NCBI RefSeq assembly: GCF_028736115.1
Contig: NZ_CP117877.1
Span: 4,092,001 to 4,156,000 of the forward strand
Reading direction: 5' to 3'
Length of the DNA: 64,000 nt
DNA from: Mucilaginibacter sp. KACC 22063
Lineage (GTDB): Bacteria; Bacteroidota; Bacteroidia; Sphingobacteriales; Sphingobacteriaceae
Shown here: piece after piece, positions 17,904 through 28,218 of the stretch
Position numbering within the stretch: position 1 is the first letter of the stretch
Layout: each line of letters starts with the position of its first letter
Made by a program: the position numbers and the translations under genes
Notes under the pieces: model-generated
What the model was told of the DNA's origin: nothing
Database searches by the model: none
What the model saw: the letters and a program-made list of their open reading frames with translations, nothing else

Positions 17904-18482
17904 TTACTCGCCTTTTTCTGCCTGATCTTCTTTGTTAGAAACCTCGTCAGCAGCTGGTGTTTCAGTTGCAGGAGTTTCTTCAGCAGGGTTTTCAGCAACA
18001 ACTGCTTCATCAGCAGGCGTTACCTCAGCAGTTGCAGCTTCAGCAGTTTTGCCTTTGCCAGCACCACCACGACGACGGGTAGCTTTCTTAGCAGGAGCAG
18101 CAGCAGTATCTTTACCGTAAACGGTATTGTAATCTACTAATTCGATAAGTGCCATTTCGGCGTTGTCACCTAAACGGTTTTCTAATTTGATGATACGGGT
18201 GTAACCACCTGGGCGGTTAGCAACTTTTTCAGCAATCTCGCGGAACAATACAGTTACAGCATCTTTGCTTTGCAGGTAGCTGAATACGGTACGGCGTGAG
18301 TGTGTAGTATCGTTTTTAGCTTTTGTGATGATCGGCTCAACATAAACGCGTAAAGCTTTTGCTTTTGCTAACGTTGTAGTAATACGTTTGTGTTCGATCA
18401 AAGAAGAAGCCATGTTAGCAAGCATTGCCTTGCGGTGGCTGTCGGTACGACCTAAGTGGTTGTGTTTTTTACCGTGTCTCAT
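17904..18482 (-). CDS. rplQ: 50S ribosomal protein bL17 with acidic C-terminal extension
   Basis: Large-subunit protein near the peptide exit. The core (residues 1-120, [20 protein letters not shown] onward) is standard. The remaining 70 residues form an Ala/Glu/Thr-rich, low-complexity tail ([15 protein letters not shown]) that E. coli L17 lacks but Bacteroidota often carry. It is the last gene of the cluster, after rpoA. Confidence 0.97.
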   Translation of the reverse strand: MRHGKKHNHLGRTDSHRKAMLANMASSLIEHKRITTTLAKAKALRVYVEPIITKAKNDTTHSRRTVFSYLQSKDAVTVLFREIAEKVANRPGGYTRIIKLENRLGDNAEMALIELVDYNTVYGKDTAAAPAKKATRRRGGAGKGKTAEAATAEVTPADEAVVAENPAEETPATETPAADEVSNKEDQAEKGE

Positions 18483-18563
18483 TTTGTTTGTTGTTGTGGC
18501 ACGTGCATACCGTTGGGCGGCGTTACCGTCAAGCCCTCGGAATTACGCTGTTGTTTGTAAATA

Positions 18564-18625
18564 GAACCAAGAGTCAGGAATCAAGATTCAAGATGTCCTG
18601 TTTCTTGTCTCTTGGCTCTTGGTTC
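18564..18625. repeat. Word-repeat hairpin in the rpoA-rplQ spacer
   Basis: Outer arms GAACCAAGAG and CTCTTGGTTC are perfect, and the inner 20 bases pair at about 14 positions. The left arm repeats the word TCAAGA. Confidence 0.8.
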
Positions 18626-18634
18626 GTTATAAAA

Positions 18635-19627
18635 TTATTCCTCGTCCAGTTTGTATTTAGCCAGGTTCATACCAAAAGACAAGCCTTTTGATTTAACCAG
18701 ATCCTGAATCTCTGTTAATGATTTTTTACCGAAGTTTCTGAATTTTAACATATCAGCAACATCGTAAGAAACCAGATCAGCCAAGCTGCGGATATCAGCT
18801 GCTTTTAAGCAGTTAAGCGCACGCACTGAAAGGTCAAGATCAACCAGTTCGGTTTTAAGGATCTTGCGCATGTGCAGGATTTCCTCATCAACTTCTTTGG
18901 TTTCTTCTTTAGCCTGAGCCTCAAGCATCATGTTTTCGTCTGAGAACAACATGAAGTGCTGGATAAGGATCTTAGCCGCTTCTTTCAATGCATTTTCAGG
19001 GTGGATAGAACCATCAGTAACAATATCCAGAACTAATTTTTCATAGTCCGTTTTTTGTTCTACACGATAGTTTTCAATGGTATACTTTACATTCTTTATC
19101 GGAGTGTAAATAGAGTCGATGGCGATAACGCCAACCATTGCATCCGGGTTTTTATTTTCTTCACTTGCAACGTAACCACGGCCTTTGTTAACAGTAAGCT
19201 CAACTTCAAGCGTTACTGATGAGTCCATGTTACAAAGAACAAGCTCAGGGTTTAATACGGTAAAGTTGTTTGAAAACTTGGTGATGTCACCAGCTTTAAA
19301 AGTATCCTGACCATTGATGATGACAAATATTTTCTCAGAATCACCAGAATTTCCGGTTTTTTTGAAACGAACTTGTTTCAGGTTCAGGATAATTTCGGTA
19401 ACGTCTTCAACAACGCCTTTGATGGTTGAAAACTCATGCGTTACTCCTGAAATACGTACAGAAGTGATAGCATAACCCTCCAGTGATGAAAGTAAGATAC
19501 GACGTAAAGCATTACCAATGGTAACACCGAAACCTGGCTCTAACGGACGGAATTCAAAAGTACCATCAAAGTCAGTTGACTTCTGCATGATTACCTTGTC
19601 TGGTTTTTGAAATGCTAAAATTGCCAT
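18635..19627 (-). CDS. rpoA: RNA polymerase alpha subunit
   Basis: 330 residues. The N-terminal assembly domain shows [20 protein letters not shown] and the C-terminal domain the helix-hairpin-helix [12 protein letters not shown] with [12 protein letters not shown]. It nucleates assembly of core polymerase and contacts activators and upstream DNA. Long hairpin-containing spacers flank it on both sides, unlike the tight packing elsewhere in the cluster. Confidence 0.98.
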   Translation of the reverse strand: MAILAFQKPDKVIMQKSTDFDGTFEFRPLEPGFGVTIGNALRRILLSSLEGYAITSVRISGVTHEFSTIKGVVEDVTEIILNLKQVRFKKTGNSGDSEKIFVIINGQDTFKAGDITKFSNNFTVLNPELVLCNMDSSVTLEVELTVNKGRGYVASEENKNPDAMVGVIAIDSIYTPIKNVKYTIENYRVEQKTDYEKLVLDIVTDGSIHPENALKEAAKILIQHFMLFSDENMMLEAQAKEETKEVDEEILHMRKILKTELVDLDLSVRALNCLKAADIRSLADLVSYDVADMLKFRNFGKKSLTEIQDLVKSKGLSFGMNLAKYKLDEE

Positions 19628-19661
19628 TTATATCCTTTTGATTTTTGTTTGTTAATTAGAC

Positions 19662-19778
19662 TTGAGATGTGAGATATGAGATTTGAGATTATAATCTGAA
19701 ATCGGAAGTACCCACATCATTTTTGAATTTATTTAAAATGCAAAATCTGCGACTAAAGTCTCAGATCTCACATCTCAA
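19662..19778. repeat. Word-repeat hairpin in the rpsD-rpoA spacer
   Basis: TTGAGATGTGAGATATGAGA pairs with TCTCAGATCTCACATCTCAA with one mismatch across a 77-base loop. Repeated words are GAGAT and TGAGAT. Confidence 0.8.
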
Positions 19779-19788
19779 TTCTCATATC

Positions 19789-20397
19789 TTATTTAGAGTA
19801 CAACTCGACGATCAGATTCTCTTTGATGTTCTCTGGAATCTCATCACGGTTAGGGTAGTTTAACAACTTACCAGAAAGGTTAGCTGCATCCCACTCAAAC
19901 CAGTTGTATTTGTTAACACGACGGCCGGCAACTGAATTGCTGATTGCTTCAAGTGATTTTGATTTCTCACGTACTGCAACAACATCACCTGCTTTTAAAG
20001 TATAAGAAGCAATGTTTACAATTTCGCCATTAACGGTAATGTGTTTGTGACCAACCAGCTGACGTGCGCCAGAACGGGTTGGAGCAATACCTAAACGATA
20101 AACTACGTTATCTAAACGAGCTTCTAATAATTGAAGCAAGTTTGTACCGGTTATACCTTCGCGAGATGAAGCGCGGTGGAACAGGTTTTCGAACTGACGT
20201 TCTAACACACCGTAAGTATATTTAACTTTTTGTTTCTCCTGAAGCTGTACTGCGTACTCAGATTGTTTGCCTCTGCGTTTAGAAACGCCGTGCATGCCTG
20301 GAGGGTAGTTCTTTTTCTCTAACACTTTATCCGGACCGAAAATCGGTTCACGGAACTTACGTGCAATTTTGCTTTTTGGGCCTGTATATCTTGCCAT
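19789..20397 (-). CDS. rpsD: 30S ribosomal protein uS4
   Basis: 202 residues; an early-assembly protein that binds the 5' domain of 16S rRNA. The S4 RNA-binding domain is seen in [20 protein letters not shown] with GHKHITVNG. The N-terminus ([20 protein letters not shown]) has no cysteine cluster, so this is the zinc-free form. Confidence 0.98.
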   Translation of the reverse strand: MARYTGPKSKIARKFREPIFGPDKVLEKKNYPPGMHGVSKRRGKQSEYAVQLQEKQKVKYTYGVLERQFENLFHRASSREGITGTNLLQLLEARLDNVVYRLGIAPTRSGARQLVGHKHITVNGEIVNIASYTLKAGDVVAVREKSKSLEAISNSVAGRRVNKYNWFEWDAANLSGKLLNYPNRDEIPENIKENLIVELYSK

Positions 20398-20407
20398 TGT
20401 TTGTGTG

Positions 20408-20452
20408 TTTTAAAGTATCAGGCAGCCCGCAGCTGCCGAATCTTAGCTTTAA
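20408..20452. repeat. Nested hairpin in the rpsK-rpsD spacer
   Basis: Outer arms TTTAAAG and CTTTAAA enclose inner arms GGCAGC and GCTGCC. It occupies nearly the whole spacer. Confidence 0.7.
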
Positions 20453-20464
20453 AAAATATATTAA

Positions 20465-20854
20465 TTAAACTCTTCTGCGTTTTGAAGGACGGCAACCGTT
20501 GTGCGGAAGCGGTGTGATATCTTTAATGGTAGTAACCTCGATACCTGTAGTTTGCAGGGTACGGATAGCTGACTCACGACCAGCGCCCGGGCCTTTAACA
20601 AACACCTCAACTTTACGTAAGCCTAAATCATAAGCTACTTTACCGCAATCGGCAGCAGCTTGTGAAGCAGCGTAAGGAGTATTCTTTTTAGAACCTTTGA
20701 AACCCATTTTACCAGCTGATGACCATGAAATAGCCTGACCGGTTGAGTTAGTAAGGGTAATAATGATGTTGTTAAAAGTAGCGTTAACATGCGCCTGACC
20801 AACAGGCTCAACAATTACGATACGTTTTTTGGTTACTTTTTTAGCTTTAGCCAT
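20465..20854 (-). CDS. rpsK: 30S ribosomal protein uS11
   Basis: 129 residues; platform protein of the small subunit, contacting mRNA near the E site. Typical stretches are [30 protein letters not shown] and the terminal [12 protein letters not shown]. Confidence 0.98.
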   Translation of the reverse strand: MAKAKKVTKKRIVIVEPVGQAHVNATFNNIIITLTNSTGQAISWSSAGKMGFKGSKKNTPYAASQAAADCGKVAYDLGLRKVEVFVKGPGAGRESAIRTLQTTGIEVTTIKDITPLPHNGCRPSKRRRV

Positions 20855-20995
20855 TTTACTTTAAGGTTTGAGATCCGAGATTTGAGTTGTGAGACCTACC
20901 GCTCAGTTCAAATACTGCAAATCCTATTTTTTTAAATCCATTAAATGCGAGTGTGTGAGAAAATCACCTATCTCACATCTAACATCTGTTACTTA

Positions 20996-21373
20996 TTATT
21001 TAGTAGCTTTTTTCTTGTTAGCAACTGTTTTACGTTTACCTTTACGGGTACGTGAGTTGTTCTTAGTACGCTGACCACGCAGAGGTAAACCTTTACGGTG
21101 ACGTGTACCACGGTAACAACCAATATCCATCAAACGCTTAATGTTCAGTTGTACTTCAGAGCGAAGAGCACCTTCAACTTTGATCTGATCATTAATAATA
21201 CCGCGAATTGCAGCTAATTGCTCATCGGTCCATTCTTGTACTTTAGTATCATAAGAAATACCAGCCTGGTCTAAAATGCTTTGCGCAGTTGAACGGCCAA
21301 TTCCGTAGATGTAAGTAAGTCCGATCTCTCCTCTTTTATTTCTTGGTAAATCAATACCTGATATCCTTGCCAT
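20996..21373 (-). CDS. rpsM: 30S ribosomal protein uS13
   Basis: 125 residues; head protein forming bridges to the large subunit and contacting P-site tRNA with its basic tail. Seen: [20 protein letters not shown], a helix-hairpin-helix in [13 protein letters not shown], and [19 protein letters not shown]. The spacer before rpsK is long and carries degenerate GAGAT-type words but only a weak hairpin. Confidence 0.98.
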   Translation of the reverse strand: MARISGIDLPRNKRGEIGLTYIYGIGRSTAQSILDQAGISYDTKVQEWTDEQLAAIRGIINDQIKVEGALRSEVQLNIKRLMDIGCYRGTRHRKGLPLRGQRTKNNSRTRKGKRKTVANKKKATK

Positions 21374-21394
21374 ATTTTTAAATTTTTTTTTAGT

Positions 21395-21432
21395 GAATTA
21401 CCGAACGGCGGCTACCGTTGTACGGATAATTC
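21395..21432. repeat. Nested hairpin in the rpmJ-rpsM spacer
   Basis: GAATTACCG pairs with CGGATAATTC with one bulge, and inside it AACGG pairs with CCGTT. Confidence 0.65.
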
Positions 21433-21443
21433 CAATATTTTAA

Positions 21444-21560
21444 TTATCCCTGACGTTGTTTGTACTTAGGGTTCTTTTTGTTGATCACGTAAAGTTTTCC
21501 GTTACGACGGATGATCTTGCAATCAGCGCTACGCTTTTTGATGGATGCTCTAACTTTCAT
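21444..21560 (-). CDS. rpmJ: 50S ribosomal protein bL36, zinc-free form
   Basis: A 38-residue protein starting [14 protein letters not shown] and ending PKYKQRQG. It lies between infA and rpsM as expected for the cluster. The usual zinc ligands of L36 (Cys11, Cys14, Cys27, His33) read here as Ser11, Cys14, Asn27 and Tyr33, so zinc cannot be bound in the normal way. Confidence 0.95.
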   Translation of the reverse strand: MKVRASIKKRSADCKIIRRNGKLYVINKKNPKYKQRQG

Positions 21561-21568
21561 CTCTTTAA

Positions 21569-21787
21569 TTATTTATATCTGTAGGTTATTCTGCCTTTGG
21601 TTAAATCGTACGGGCTCATTTCAAGTTTCACCCTGTCGCCAGGTAAGATCTTGATATAGTGCATACGCATTTTACCCGATATGTGTGCAATTATCTCATG
21701 GCCATTCTCCAGTTCAACCCTAAACATTGCATTGGACAATGCCTCTTTAATTGTACCGTCTTGCTCAATCGATGATTGTTTCGCCAT
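21569..21787 (-). CDS. infA: Translation initiation factor IF-1
   Basis: 72 residues, one OB fold: [37 protein letters not shown] and the ending KGRITYRYK. It blocks the ribosomal A site during initiation. A separate promoter box just upstream suggests it can be expressed independently of the long operon. Confidence 0.98.
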   Translation of the reverse strand: MAKQSSIEQDGTIKEALSNAMFRVELENGHEIIAHISGKMRMHYIKILPGDRVKLEMSPYDLTKGRITYRYK

Positions 21788-21831
21788 ATTTTATTGATAA
21801 TTACTTATTTATCCGCTCCCAAAGCGGGATG

Positions 21832-21839
21832 CAAAATTA
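21832..21839 (-). promoter_or_regulatory. Possible internal promoter (-7 box) before infA
   Basis: On the minus strand TAATTTTG fits TAnnTTTG, in the 70-base spacer between map and infA and 45 bases before the infA start. No clear -33 box. Confidence 0.4.
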
Positions 21840-21857
21840 TAAAAAAAATTTGATATT

Positions 21858-22643
21858 TTAATTTTTTCTTTCTAAAACTTCCTCAACGTATGAAAAAGTA
21901 GAAAGAATGTCTGGCTGGCCCTTTTTAATGGCTACAGTGTGTTCATAATGTGCTGATGGCTTTCCGTCAACTGTCGAAACAGTCCACCCATCATTCCAAA
22001 ACTTAACGCCTGCTTTACCAGCATTTATCATTGGCTCAATAGCGATCACCATACCTTCTTCCAGCTTTGTACCAGCTCCGCGCTTACCGTAGTTAGGCAC
22101 TTCAGGTTTCTCATGCAGCTGTAAGCCAACACCGTGGCCTACCAATTCTTTAACAACGCCATAACCATGCTTTTCGGCATGTTGCTGTACTGCAAAACCT
22201 ATGTCACCTACACGCATGCCGGTAACCGCTTTCTCTACGCCAAGTTTTAAACACTCCTGCGTAACACGCATCAGTTGTTTAACTTCGTCGCTTACTTCTC
22301 CCACTGCAAAGGTATAGGCCGAATCGCCAATGTATTTATTCAGGATAACACCACAATCAACAGATATCAGGTCGCCATCCTTTAATTCTTTTTCTCCCGG
22401 GAAACCATGTACCACCTGGTCGTTAGGCGATATGCATAACGAGTAAGGGAAACCATGATAGTTCAGGAAAGCCGGAACGCCGCCATTATCGCGGATAAAT
22501 TCTTCGGCAAGCTTGTTTAAAGCTATAGTTTTAACACCCGGAGCAATAACCTTAGCTACCTCTCCGAGTGTTTTAGATACTAATAAAGCACTTGCTCTGA
22601 TGAGCTCAATCTCTTCCGCACTTTTATAATGGATCTTTGCCAT
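21858..22643 (-). CDS. map: Methionine aminopeptidase type I
   Basis: Removes the initiator methionine from new proteins using two metal ions. 261 residues. Metal-binding positions are visible in GDLISVDCGV (Asp) and GDSAYTFAVG (Asp), in VGHGVGLQLHEKP (His), and in AIEPMI and YEHTVAI (Glu). Placement between secY and infA is the common arrangement. Confidence 0.97.
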   Translation of the reverse strand: MAKIHYKSAEEIELIRASALLVSKTLGEVAKVIAPGVKTIALNKLAEEFIRDNGGVPAFLNYHGFPYSLCISPNDQVVHGFPGEKELKDGDLISVDCGVILNKYIGDSAYTFAVGEVSDEVKQLMRVTQECLKLGVEKAVTGMRVGDIGFAVQQHAEKHGYGVVKELVGHGVGLQLHEKPEVPNYGKRGAGTKLEEGMVIAIEPMINAGKAGVKFWNDGWTVSTVDGKPSAHYEHTVAIKKGQPDILSTFSYVEEVLERKN

Positions 22644-22661
22644 GTATAAATCTCTTGCTCC

Positions 22662-24017
22662 TTATATAGCCGGAGGCGTTGTACCTGCAGCTGTTGGAAT
22701 AGCAGTACGGCCTTTAATCCTGCCGGTTTTCATTAAACCGTCATAGTGGCGCATTAATAAGTGGCTTTCTACTTGTTGTAAGGTATCAAGCACAACACCA
22801 ACTAAGATGATTAATGAGGTACCACCAAAGAACCTTGCAAACTGGCTGTTTACATGTGCCAGGTTTGCTATTGCCGGGATGATAGCGATTGCCGCTAAGA
22901 AAATTGAACCCGGTAAGGTAATCTTAGAAATTACATCGTCAATAAAATTAACCGTTGCATCGCCTGGTTTAACACCCGGAATGAAACCACCGTTCTTCTT
23001 CATATCATCCGACATTTGTTTCGGATTTACAGTAATTGCTGTATAGAAGTAAGTGAACAGGATGATCAGTATGGCAAATACCAGGTTGTGTAACCATGAT
23101 GTATAGTTAGACAATAATATCAATACCGTACTTGATGCCATTTTAGGGAAAAACGAAGCAATTGTAGTTGGGATAAACATCAATGCCTGGGCAAAGATGA
23201 TCGGCATTACACCTGCAGCATTTACCTTTAACGGGATGTACTGACGTACACCGCCATATTGCTTGTTACCAACAATACGTTTGGCATATTGCACCGCAAT
23301 TTTACGGGTACCCTGCACAATCATAATGGTAAACATGACCACTAAGATCAGTGCAACCATCTCTACGATGAAGATCAATAAACCGCCGCTGTTGGTGTCA
23401 GTTACACGTGAGCTGAACTCCGTTACCAGAGCTGATGGCAACTGGGCAATGATACCCACCATAATGATCAATGAAATACCGTTACCGATACCTTTATCAG
23501 TAATTTTTTCACCTAACCACATTACAAATAATGTACCTGCAGTTAAAACGAAGATCGATATGATATTAAACATAGTTTGGCCTAATACCGGGCTGATCGC
23601 ATCCGGAGTAACCTGCGTACGCACATACCCAATGGCTTGTGCAGCAGTGATCAGGATAGTCAGGTATCGGGTCCATTGGTTAATCTTGTTGCGGCCACTT
23701 TCACCTTCCTTTTGCAGTTTGGTAAAATATGGCACAGCAATACCTAATAGCTGCACCACGATAGATGCAGAAATATATGGCATTACACCCAGTGCAAAAA
23801 TAGACGCACGTGAAAACGAACCGCCGGCAAACATGTTTAATAAGCCTAACAGACCTTCTTTAGCGCGTTGCGAATTTAATGAGGCTGGATCTACACCCGG
23901 CAGCACGATAAACGAACCGACACGGTATATTAAAAGAAATAAGAGTGTGTTGATAATACGCACTCTTAAATCTTCGATTTTCCAGATATTAGATAATGTG
24001 GTGAAAAACCTTTTCAT
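22662..24017 (-). CDS. secY: Protein translocase subunit SecY
   Basis: The channel of the Sec export machinery, working with SecE and SecG. 451 residues with ten hydrophobic helices. Hallmarks are LPGVDPASLNSQ after helix 1, the plug-side region GGSFSRASIFALGVMPYISA, and the conserved cytoplasmic loops around RKIAVQYAKR and KQMSDDMKKNGGFIPG. It starts six bases after rplO. Confidence 0.97.
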   Translation of the reverse strand: MKRFFTTLSNIWKIEDLRVRIINTLLFLLIYRVGSFIVLPGVDPASLNSQRAKEGLLGLLNMFAGGSFSRASIFALGVMPYISASIVVQLLGIAVPYFTKLQKEGESGRNKINQWTRYLTILITAAQAIGYVRTQVTPDAISPVLGQTMFNIISIFVLTAGTLFVMWLGEKITDKGIGNGISLIIMVGIIAQLPSALVTEFSSRVTDTNSGGLLIFIVEMVALILVVMFTIMIVQGTRKIAVQYAKRIVGNKQYGGVRQYIPLKVNAAGVMPIIFAQALMFIPTTIASFFPKMASSTVLILLSNYTSWLHNLVFAILIILFTYFYTAITVNPKQMSDDMKKNGGFIPGVKPGDATVNFIDDVISKITLPGSIFLAAIAIIPAIANLAHVNSQFARFFGGTSLIILVGVVLDTLQQVESHLLMRHYDGLMKTGRIKGRTAIPTAAGTTPPAI

Positions 24018-24023
24018 TGAAAA

Positions 24024-24470
24024 TTATAACTTAACGATGGAACCACCGGCTGCTTCAATTGCTTTTTGTGCAGTAGCCGAGAAAGCATGAGCTTTAACAT
24101 CAAGCTTAGCTTTTACCTCGCCACGACCTAATACTTTGATCAGGTCATTTTTAGATGCCAGGCCGTGTTCTCTGAACGTATCAAAATCGATAGTGGTTAA
24201 TGAGAACTTCTCAGCCAATTGCTGTAAAGCATCTAAGTTAATGCCTACATACTCTACACGGTTAGGGTTTTTAAAACCAACCTTTGGTAAGCGGCGTTGT
24301 AATGGCATCTGGCCACCCTCGAAACCTACCTTAGTAGATGTACCAGAGCGTGAACCGGCACCTTTATGACCACGTGTAGAAGTACCGCCTTTACCTGAGC
24401 CGGTACCACGGCCAATTCTTTTGCTATCTTTTACAGAACCTTTTGCAGGTTTCAGATTACTTAAATTCAT
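24024..24470 (-). CDS. rplO: 50S ribosomal protein uL15
   Basis: 148 residues from MNLSNLKPAKGSVKDSKRIG. A start 18 bases further upstream is open but would overlap rpmD and add six residues absent from the family. The glycine-rich N-terminus (GRGTGSGKGGTSTRGHKGAG) threads into 23S rRNA. Confidence 0.96.
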   Translation of the reverse strand: MNLSNLKPAKGSVKDSKRIGRGTGSGKGGTSTRGHKGAGSRSGTSTKVGFEGGQMPLQRRLPKVGFKNPNRVEYVGINLDALQQLAEKFSLTTIDFDTFREHGLASKNDLIKVLGRGEVKAKLDVKAHAFSATAQKAIEAAGGSIVKL

Positions 24471-24474
24471 GATC

Positions 24475-24654
24475 TTAAATTGTTTCAACTGCTACCAAAT
24501 GATTAACTGCGCGAACCATACCGATGATAGCCGGAGTAGCTTCAACTTCTACGCTATGGTTGATCTTTTTCAAACCTAAAGCAGTAATGGTTCTTTTCTG
24601 GCGTTCGTTTCTGTCGATAACGCTTTTAATCTGTGTTATTTTGATCTTAGCCAT
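24475..24654 (-). CDS. rpmD: 50S ribosomal protein uL30
   Basis: 59 residues: MAKIKITQIKSVIDRNERQK at the start, LGLKKINHSVEV in the middle and MVRAVNHLVAVETI at the end. It fits exactly between rpsE and rplO, with four-base gaps or so on each side. Confidence 0.95.
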   Translation of the reverse strand: MAKIKITQIKSVIDRNERQKRTITALGLKKINHSVEVEATPAIIGMVRAVNHLVAVETI

Positions 24655-24659
24655 GTTGA

Positions 24660-25178
24660 TTATCCGTTAAATACTTTACCTAAGTTAACACCGCGGTGTT
24701 GTGCTACGGTATAAGCATCGCGCAGTTGCGCTAAAGCAGATACAGTTGCTTTTACCACGTTGTGTGGGTTTGATGATCCTTTTGATTTTGCCAATACGTT
24801 GTGGATACCAGCACTCTCTAATACAGCACGCATTGCACCACCGGCAATTACACCGGTACCGTTAGCAGCAGGTTTCACGAAAACGAACCCACCTGAAAAC
24901 TTACCATATTGTTCGTGAGGTACAGTACCGTTGATGATAGGCACTTTAACCAGGTTCTTTTTAGCATCGTCGATACCTTTGGCAATAGCCTCGGTAACCT
25001 CTTTTGCTTTACCTAAACCGTAACCAACAACACCGTTCTCATCGCCTACAACCACAATGGCTGAGAAGCTGAAGGTACGGCCACCTTTGGTTACTTTGGC
25101 AACACGTTGTATGCTAACCAGGCGATCTTTTAATTCGATCTCGCTGGTTTTTACTCTTTTAACATTTATTGTTGACAT
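24660..25178 (-). CDS. rpsE: 30S ribosomal protein uS5
   Basis: 172 residues; accuracy and helicase-region protein. The double-stranded RNA-binding part is [20 protein letters not shown] with [20 protein letters not shown], and the C-half has [14 protein letters not shown] and [12 protein letters not shown]. Confidence 0.98.
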   Translation of the reverse strand: MSTINVKRVKTSEIELKDRLVSIQRVAKVTKGGRTFSFSAIVVVGDENGVVGYGLGKAKEVTEAIAKGIDDAKKNLVKVPIINGTVPHEQYGKFSGGFVFVKPAANGTGVIAGGAMRAVLESAGIHNVLAKSKGSSNPHNVVKATVSALAQLRDAYTVAQHRGVNLGKVFNG

Positions 25179-25191
25179 TTCTTTGCTTCAA

Positions 25192-25542
25192 TTAAAATTT
25201 TAAACCGCCTTCACGTGCACCATCAGCCAATGACTTAATGCGGCCGTGATACAAGTAACCATTTCTGTCAAACACTACCTGAGTGATACCGGCAGCGATT
25301 GCTTTTTGGGCTACTAATTTACCCACAGCTGCTGACTGCTCTGATTTGGTACCTGTAGCAGAAAAATCTTTAGACAAAGATGATGCTGATACTAATGTTT
25401 TACCGTTAACATCGTCGATGATCTGAGCATAAATTCCTTTATTGCTTCTGAATACAGATAAGCGAGGACGTTCTGTAGAACCTGAAAGACTTTTTCTGAT
25501 TCCTTTTTTAATTCTGTCTCTTCTTGATAATTTACCTGCCAT
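25192..25542 (-). CDS. rplR: 50S ribosomal protein uL18
   Basis: 116 residues; binds 5S rRNA. Seen: [20 protein letters not shown] and the C-terminal [20 protein letters not shown]. Confidence 0.98.
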   Translation of the reverse strand: MAGKLSRRDRIKKGIRKSLSGSTERPRLSVFRSNKGIYAQIIDDVNGKTLVSASSLSKDFSATGTKSEQSAAVGKLVAQKAIAAGITQVVFDRNGYLYHGRIKSLADGAREGGLKF

Positions 25543-25547
25543 GACGA

Positions 25548-26105
25548 TTATTTTTTAGATGCTGATTTACCTGCTTTTCTTCTCAATACTTCACCAACAA
25601 ACTTGATACCTTTACCTTTGTAAGGCTCTGGAGCACGCAGTGAGCGGATTTTAGCAGCTACCTGACCGATCAATTGTTTGTCAATTGATTCAAGGATGAT
25701 AGTAGGGTTTTTACCCTTTTCAGCAGTGGTTGTAACTTTAATTTCTTTTGGTAATTCAAACACGTAGTGGTGAGAGTAACCTAACACCAAATCAAGTGTA
25801 TTACCAGTATTGGTTGCACGGTAACCTACACCTACAAGTTCTTGCTCGATCTTGTAGCCGGTTGTAACACCAGTTACCATGTTAAATAACAAAGCGCGGT
25901 ATAAACCGTGTAATGCTTTATGGCGCTTTTGTTCTGACGGACGGGTAACCAACAGGGTACCGTCTTGCTGCTCAACTTTGATATCGCTATCTAAAGCCTG
26001 GTGCAGCTCACCTTTAGGTCCTTTTACAGTAACAACGTTATCGTTAGATACGGTTACAGTAACACCCGAAGGGATTGTTATAGGTGCTTTTCCTACTCTT
26101 GACAT
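25548..26105 (-). CDS. rplF: 50S ribosomal protein uL6
   Basis: 185 residues with two repeated L6 folds, near the factor-binding centre. [15 protein letters not shown] opens it; the second domain has the signature [19 protein letters not shown]. Confidence 0.98.
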   Translation of the reverse strand: MSRVGKAPITIPSGVTVTVSNDNVVTVKGPKGELHQALDSDIKVEQQDGTLLVTRPSEQKRHKALHGLYRALLFNMVTGVTTGYKIEQELVGVGYRATNTGNTLDLVLGYSHHYVFELPKEIKVTTTAEKGKNPTIILESIDKQLIGQVAAKIRSLRAPEPYKGKGIKFVGEVLRRKAGKSASKK

Positions 26106-26132
26106 TTCTTAATTCCTCCTGTGTGTTGTTGA

Positions 26133-26531
26133 TTAATAAACGTAGCACAATACTTCGCCACCTACATTCTGAGCGCGTGCCTCTTTATCGGTCATAACGC
26201 CTTTTGAAGTAGAAAGGATAGCGATACCTAAACCATTTAATACGCGTGGCATGTTAGTAGTGCCTGCATATTTTCTCAAACCTGGTTTGCTGATACGCGA
26301 TAATGTGCGGATAGCAGGAATTTTAGTTACAGGGTGGTATTTTAAAGCAACTTTGATAATGCCTTGCGGGCCGTTGTCTTCAAATTTGTAGTTTGCAATG
26401 TAACCTTTGTCGAAAAGCACTTTAGTGATTTCCTTCTTCAGATTTGATGCAGGAATTTCAACAACCCTGTGGTTGGCTTTAATAGCATTCCTTACTCGTG
26501 TAAGATAATCTGCGATTGGATCTGTATTCAT
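26133..26531 (-). CDS. rpsH: 30S ribosomal protein uS8
   Basis: 132 residues; central-domain 16S rRNA binder and, in E. coli, the repressor of the spc operon. [18 protein letters not shown] and the C-terminal [20 protein letters not shown] are typical. Confidence 0.98.
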   Translation of the reverse strand: MNTDPIADYLTRVRNAIKANHRVVEIPASNLKKEITKVLFDKGYIANYKFEDNGPQGIIKVALKYHPVTKIPAIRTLSRISKPGLRKYAGTTNMPRVLNGLGIAILSTSKGVMTDKEARAQNVGGEVLCYVY

Positions 26532-26560
26532 CTATTTTTAAAATATGATAGTGGTTTCCT

Positions 26561-26670
26561 TCCGGGCCTATCCCGGACGACCTTCTATCGGTTAAGTTTT
26601 GTTATTTGAGCATAAAGCGAAAAGCCTAAAGCTAAAAAGCGTTGAGCTTTAAACTTTCGGCTTTCAGCTT
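26561..26670. repeat. Two hairpins in the rpsN-rpsH spacer
   Basis: A compact TCCGGG/CCCGGA hairpin at 26561-26577. A second, longer one pairs 26615-26640 with 26644-26670 imperfectly; its arms repeat the word AAAGC. Confidence 0.7.
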
Positions 26671-26674
26671 AATA

Positions 26675-26944
26675 TTACCAGCTTGCTTTTTTAACCCCTG
26701 GTATTTTACCAGCTAAGGCCATTTCACGGAAAGTTACACGTGAAATACCAAATTGGCGCATATAACCACGTGGACGGCCGGTTAATTTGCAACGGTTGTG
26801 CAATTTTACCGGAGATGCAGCTTTAGGTAATTTATCTAAAGCAACATAATCGCCAGCGGCTTTAAGGGCTGCTCTTTTATCAGCGTATTTAGCTACTAAC
26901 TTAGCGCGTTTTACTTCACGTGCTTTTACACCTTCTTTAGCCAT
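26675..26944 (-). CDS. rpsN: 30S ribosomal protein uS14, zinc-free long form
   Basis: 89 residues from [20 protein letters not shown]. An upstream start would add 12 residues overlapping rplE. The start codon instead overlaps the end of rplE by eight bases (ATGGCTAA), implying translational coupling. It lacks the CxxC pair of the zinc form; the family core [19 protein letters not shown] is present. Confidence 0.96.
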   Translation of the reverse strand: MAKEGVKAREVKRAKLVAKYADKRAALKAAGDYVALDKLPKAASPVKLHNRCKLTGRPRGYMRQFGISRVTFREMALAGKIPGVKKASW

Positions 26945-27506
26945 TTTGTTGTGGATTTTGATTTTTAAATGGTAAACCAAATTGTTTAAGCAGTTCTAAC
27001 GCTTCAACGTCATTAGTTGCCGAAGTTACAAAGGTAATATCCATACCCATGATCTTGTTGATCTTGTCGATATTTATTTCAGGGAAGATGATTTGCTCAG
27101 TGATACCTAAAGTATAGTTACCACGGCCATCAAAACCTTTATCATTAATACCTTTGAAATCGCGGATACGAGGTAAAGCTACGGCGATCAAACGGTCTAA
27201 GAACTCATACATGGTGTTATCACGTAAAGTTACACGTACGCCTACAGGCATGTTTTTACGTAATTTGAAGTTTGAGATATCTTTTTTAGAACGTGAAGAT
27301 ACTGCTTGCTGACCGGTGATGGTGGTTAACTCATTGATAGCAACCTCGATCAGTTTTTTATCAGTGGTAGCACCGCCAACACCCTGGTTGATAGCGATTT
27401 TTTCAAGCTTTGGAACCTGCATTACTGACTTGTACTGAAATTTATCTTTCAGTGCAGTACGGATTTCCTCTTTATATTTCGATTTTAATCTTGGTACGTA
27501 GGCCAT
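26937..27506 (-). CDS. rplE: 50S ribosomal protein uL5
   Basis: 189 residues; contacts 5S rRNA and P-site tRNA. Seen: [36 protein letters not shown], and [11 protein letters not shown]. It shares one base with the rplX stop codon and eight with rpsN. Confidence 0.98.
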   Translation of the reverse strand: MAYVPRLKSKYKEEIRTALKDKFQYKSVMQVPKLEKIAINQGVGGATTDKKLIEVAINELTTITGQQAVSSRSKKDISNFKLRKNMPVGVRVTLRDNTMYEFLDRLIAVALPRIRDFKGINDKGFDGRGNYTLGITEQIIFPEINIDKINKIMGMDITFVTSATNDVEALELLKQFGLPFKNQNPQQNG

Positions 27507-27847
27507 TACTTAATTTCCTCCCCTGATTTTTTAGCAAATCTAACTAATTTACCTTCGCTGTTCTTTTTACGACCAACTTTGGTAGTCTCGCCTGTTTTTG
27601 GATCAACCAATGCCAGGTTAGAGATATGGATAGAAGCTTCCTGTTTAATGATACCACCATTAGGGTTGGCAGCGTTTGGCTTAGTGTGTTTTGACACCAT
27701 GTTAACGCCTTCTACCACGGCACGGTTAGTAGCCAGGATAACTTCAGTTACTTTACCTTGTGAACCTTTTGAGTCACCGGCAATTACCTTTACTGTATCA
27801 CCTTTGCGGATTTTCAGTTTTGGCTGTGCGTTTTTCTTTCTTTCCAT
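27506..27847 (-). CDS. rplX: 50S ribosomal protein uL24
   Basis: 113 residues; assembly initiator with an N-terminal KOW motif ([20 protein letters not shown]). Confidence 0.98.
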   Translation of the reverse strand: MERKKNAQPKLKIRKGDTVKVIAGDSKGSQGKVTEVILATNRAVVEGVNMVSKHTKPNAANPNGGIIKQEASIHISNLALVDPKTGETTKVGRKKNSEGKLVRFAKKSGEEIK

Positions 27848-27848
27848 G

Positions 27849-28217
27849 TTACAATACCTCCGGTGCTAATGATACAATCTTCATAAATTGTTTTTCACGC
27901 AGCTCTCTTGCAACAGGGCCGAAGATACGTGTACCACGCGGCTCGTCCTGGTTATTTAATAACACAGCTGCATTGTCGTCGAAACGGATATATGAACCAT
28001 CTTTACGGCGAATTTCCTTTTTGGTTCTTACCACTACGGCTTTAGAAACGCTACCTTTTTTTACGTTACCTGATGGCAGCGCACTTTTAACGGTAACAAC
28101 AACTTTATCTCCGATAGAGGCATATCTTTTACCTGTACCACCTAAAACACGGATCACTAAAACTTCTTTAGCGCCACTGTTATCGGCTACATTCAATCTT
28201 GATTCCTGTTGTACCAT
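27849..28217 (-). CDS. rplN: 50S ribosomal protein uL14
   Basis: 122 residues, beta-barrel protein at the subunit interface: [19 protein letters not shown] and [20 protein letters not shown], ending in [11 protein letters not shown]. Confidence 0.98.
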   Translation of the reverse strand: MVQQESRLNVADNSGAKEVLVIRVLGGTGKRYASIGDKVVVTVKSALPSGNVKKGSVSKAVVVRTKKEIRRKDGSYIRFDDNAAVLLNNQDEPRGTRIFGPVARELREKQFMKIVSLAPEVL

Positions 28218-28218
28218 C

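Noticed and set aside
23263-24090. Long plus-strand frame of 275 codons opposite secY and rplO
   Set aside because: It is antisense to two certain genes, its composition mirrors their complement, and it has no recognisable domain or start signal.
26945-26980. Upstream start of rpsN adding 12 residues
   Set aside because: The added residues are absent from the family and would overlap rplE far more than the ATGGCTAA junction.
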